Below, piece by piece: positions 4,840-5,155 of a DNA stretch of 5,155 nt. Within the stretch, counting starts at the first letter, position 1. Each line of letters begins with the position of its first letter. Location: contig DHSB01000014.1 of NCBI GenBank assembly GCA_002408385.1, positions 16,118 to 21,272 of the forward strand. Direction: 5' to 3'. The notes beneath the pieces are model-generated. The model saw nothing but the letters and a program-made list of their open reading frames with translations. It was not told where the DNA came from and did no database searches. This DNA is from Myxococcales bacterium UBA5297. Lineage in GTDB: Bacteria; Myxococcota; Myxococcia; Myxococcales; UBA5297. The position numbers and the translations under genes are program-made.

Positions 4840-5155
4840 ATGCCGAGAGCCACGCGCTCTTTTTCTGTCGCCTTCCTTGCCCTGCTCGCTGCCGGTTGCA
4901 CCTGCGGCAGTCGGCCGACCGAGCAAGCATCCGGGCAGAGCTCTCCCGCGGCGCCACGGCCGGAGGCCGGTCGCGGGCAGAAGCTCGCCCCCGTCCCCGA
5001 CCCGCCCCAGATCGAGGTGGCTCGCGAAGCGCTGCCGGGCTCGGGCGAAGAGCTCGCCGTGGTCGCCGCGCGCCCGACGGGCGAGGTGTCGGGCGAGGTC
5101 CGCCCGACCATCACCTTCTCGCGCCCGGTCATCTCGCTCGGCTCGGTAGCCGACG
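4840..5155 (+). CDS. Lipoprotein, N-terminal part (possibly a large Ig-like/alpha-2-macroglobulin-type envelope protein; partial)
   Basis: The 105 visible residues begin with a lipoprotein signal peptide. There are basic residues R3 and R6, a hydrophobic core (about F8-A18), and a lipobox L16-A-A-G-C20, so Cys20 would be lipidated and the protein anchored in the envelope. C22 lies two residues on. Residues about 24-60 are a Ser/Pro/Glu/Gln-rich tether. From about residue 60 the sequence turns to short beta-type segments, ending in R-P-T-I-T-F-S-R-P-V-I-S-L-G. That pattern resembles the first Ig-like domain of bacterial alpha-2-macroglobulin-type proteins, a tentative identification. The ATG at 4840 has GGAG at 4830-4833, 6 nt upstream. 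The gene is divergent from mtnP and the frame runs open off the right edge. The lipoprotein call is firm; the family call is weak because most of the protein is outside the window. Confidence 0.78.
   Translation, partial: MPRATRSFSVAFLALLAAGCTCGSRPTEQASGQSSPAAPRPEAGRGQKLAPVPDPPQIEVAREALPGSGEELAVVAARPTGEVSGEVRPTITFSRPVISLGSVAD

Noticed and set aside
4652..4957. Minus-strand small open frame across the divergent gap and the lipoprotein start
   Set aside because: It overlaps the lipoprotein signal sequence and the mtnP promoter, and its composition looks random.

Overview
The window reads as a very GC-rich bacterial chromosome segment, most likely from the Myxococcota (former delta-proteobacterial myxobacteria). 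Three things point there: strong G/C preference at third codon positions, a CheA with a conserved region after the Hpt domain that I associate with myxobacterial CheA proteins, and a stand-alone PilZ protein resembling the Myxococcus paralogous PilZ subfamily (TIGR02266-like). These are recognition-level judgements made without a search. I see no mobile element, phage, CRISPR array, tRNA or rRNA.

Layout: (1) 1-1152, minus strand: a tight signalling operon with a single-domain CheY response regulator (TTG start) followed after 6 nt by cheA, which runs off the left edge. (2) 1153-1447: a divergent control region with a good candidate promoter for cheY. (3) 1448-2023, plus strand: a small exported protein of unknown function with a four-fold Pro-Lys-Leu linker. 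(4) 2131-2484, minus strand: a PilZ-domain protein convergent with it, with a strong sigma70-like promoter at 2573-2602. (5) 2691-4621, minus strand: mtnP (S-methyl-5'-thioadenosine phosphorylase) followed by a PfkB-family kinase, probably one transcript. A 65-nt gap between them can form competing hairpins. (6) 4622-4839: a second divergent control region. (7) 4840 to the right edge, plus strand: the start of a lipoprotein that is probably a large envelope protein.

How the genes fit: CheY and CheA are the output and kinase of a chemosensory pathway. PilZ is a c-di-GMP effector that may act on motility or surface behaviour, though it is not in the same operon. MtnP recycles the methylthioadenosine left by polyamine synthesis and other SAM-dependent reactions. 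The kinase next to it probably acts in the same nucleoside/ribose salvage area, but its substrate cannot be read from sequence. The two exported proteins are unrelated to these pathways as far as can be seen.

For novelty, I do not see a clear undescribed system. The most notable points are the unassigned kinase paired with mtnP, the lysine/arginine-rich tail on MtnP, the hairpin leader before the kinase, and the PKL-linker exported protein.
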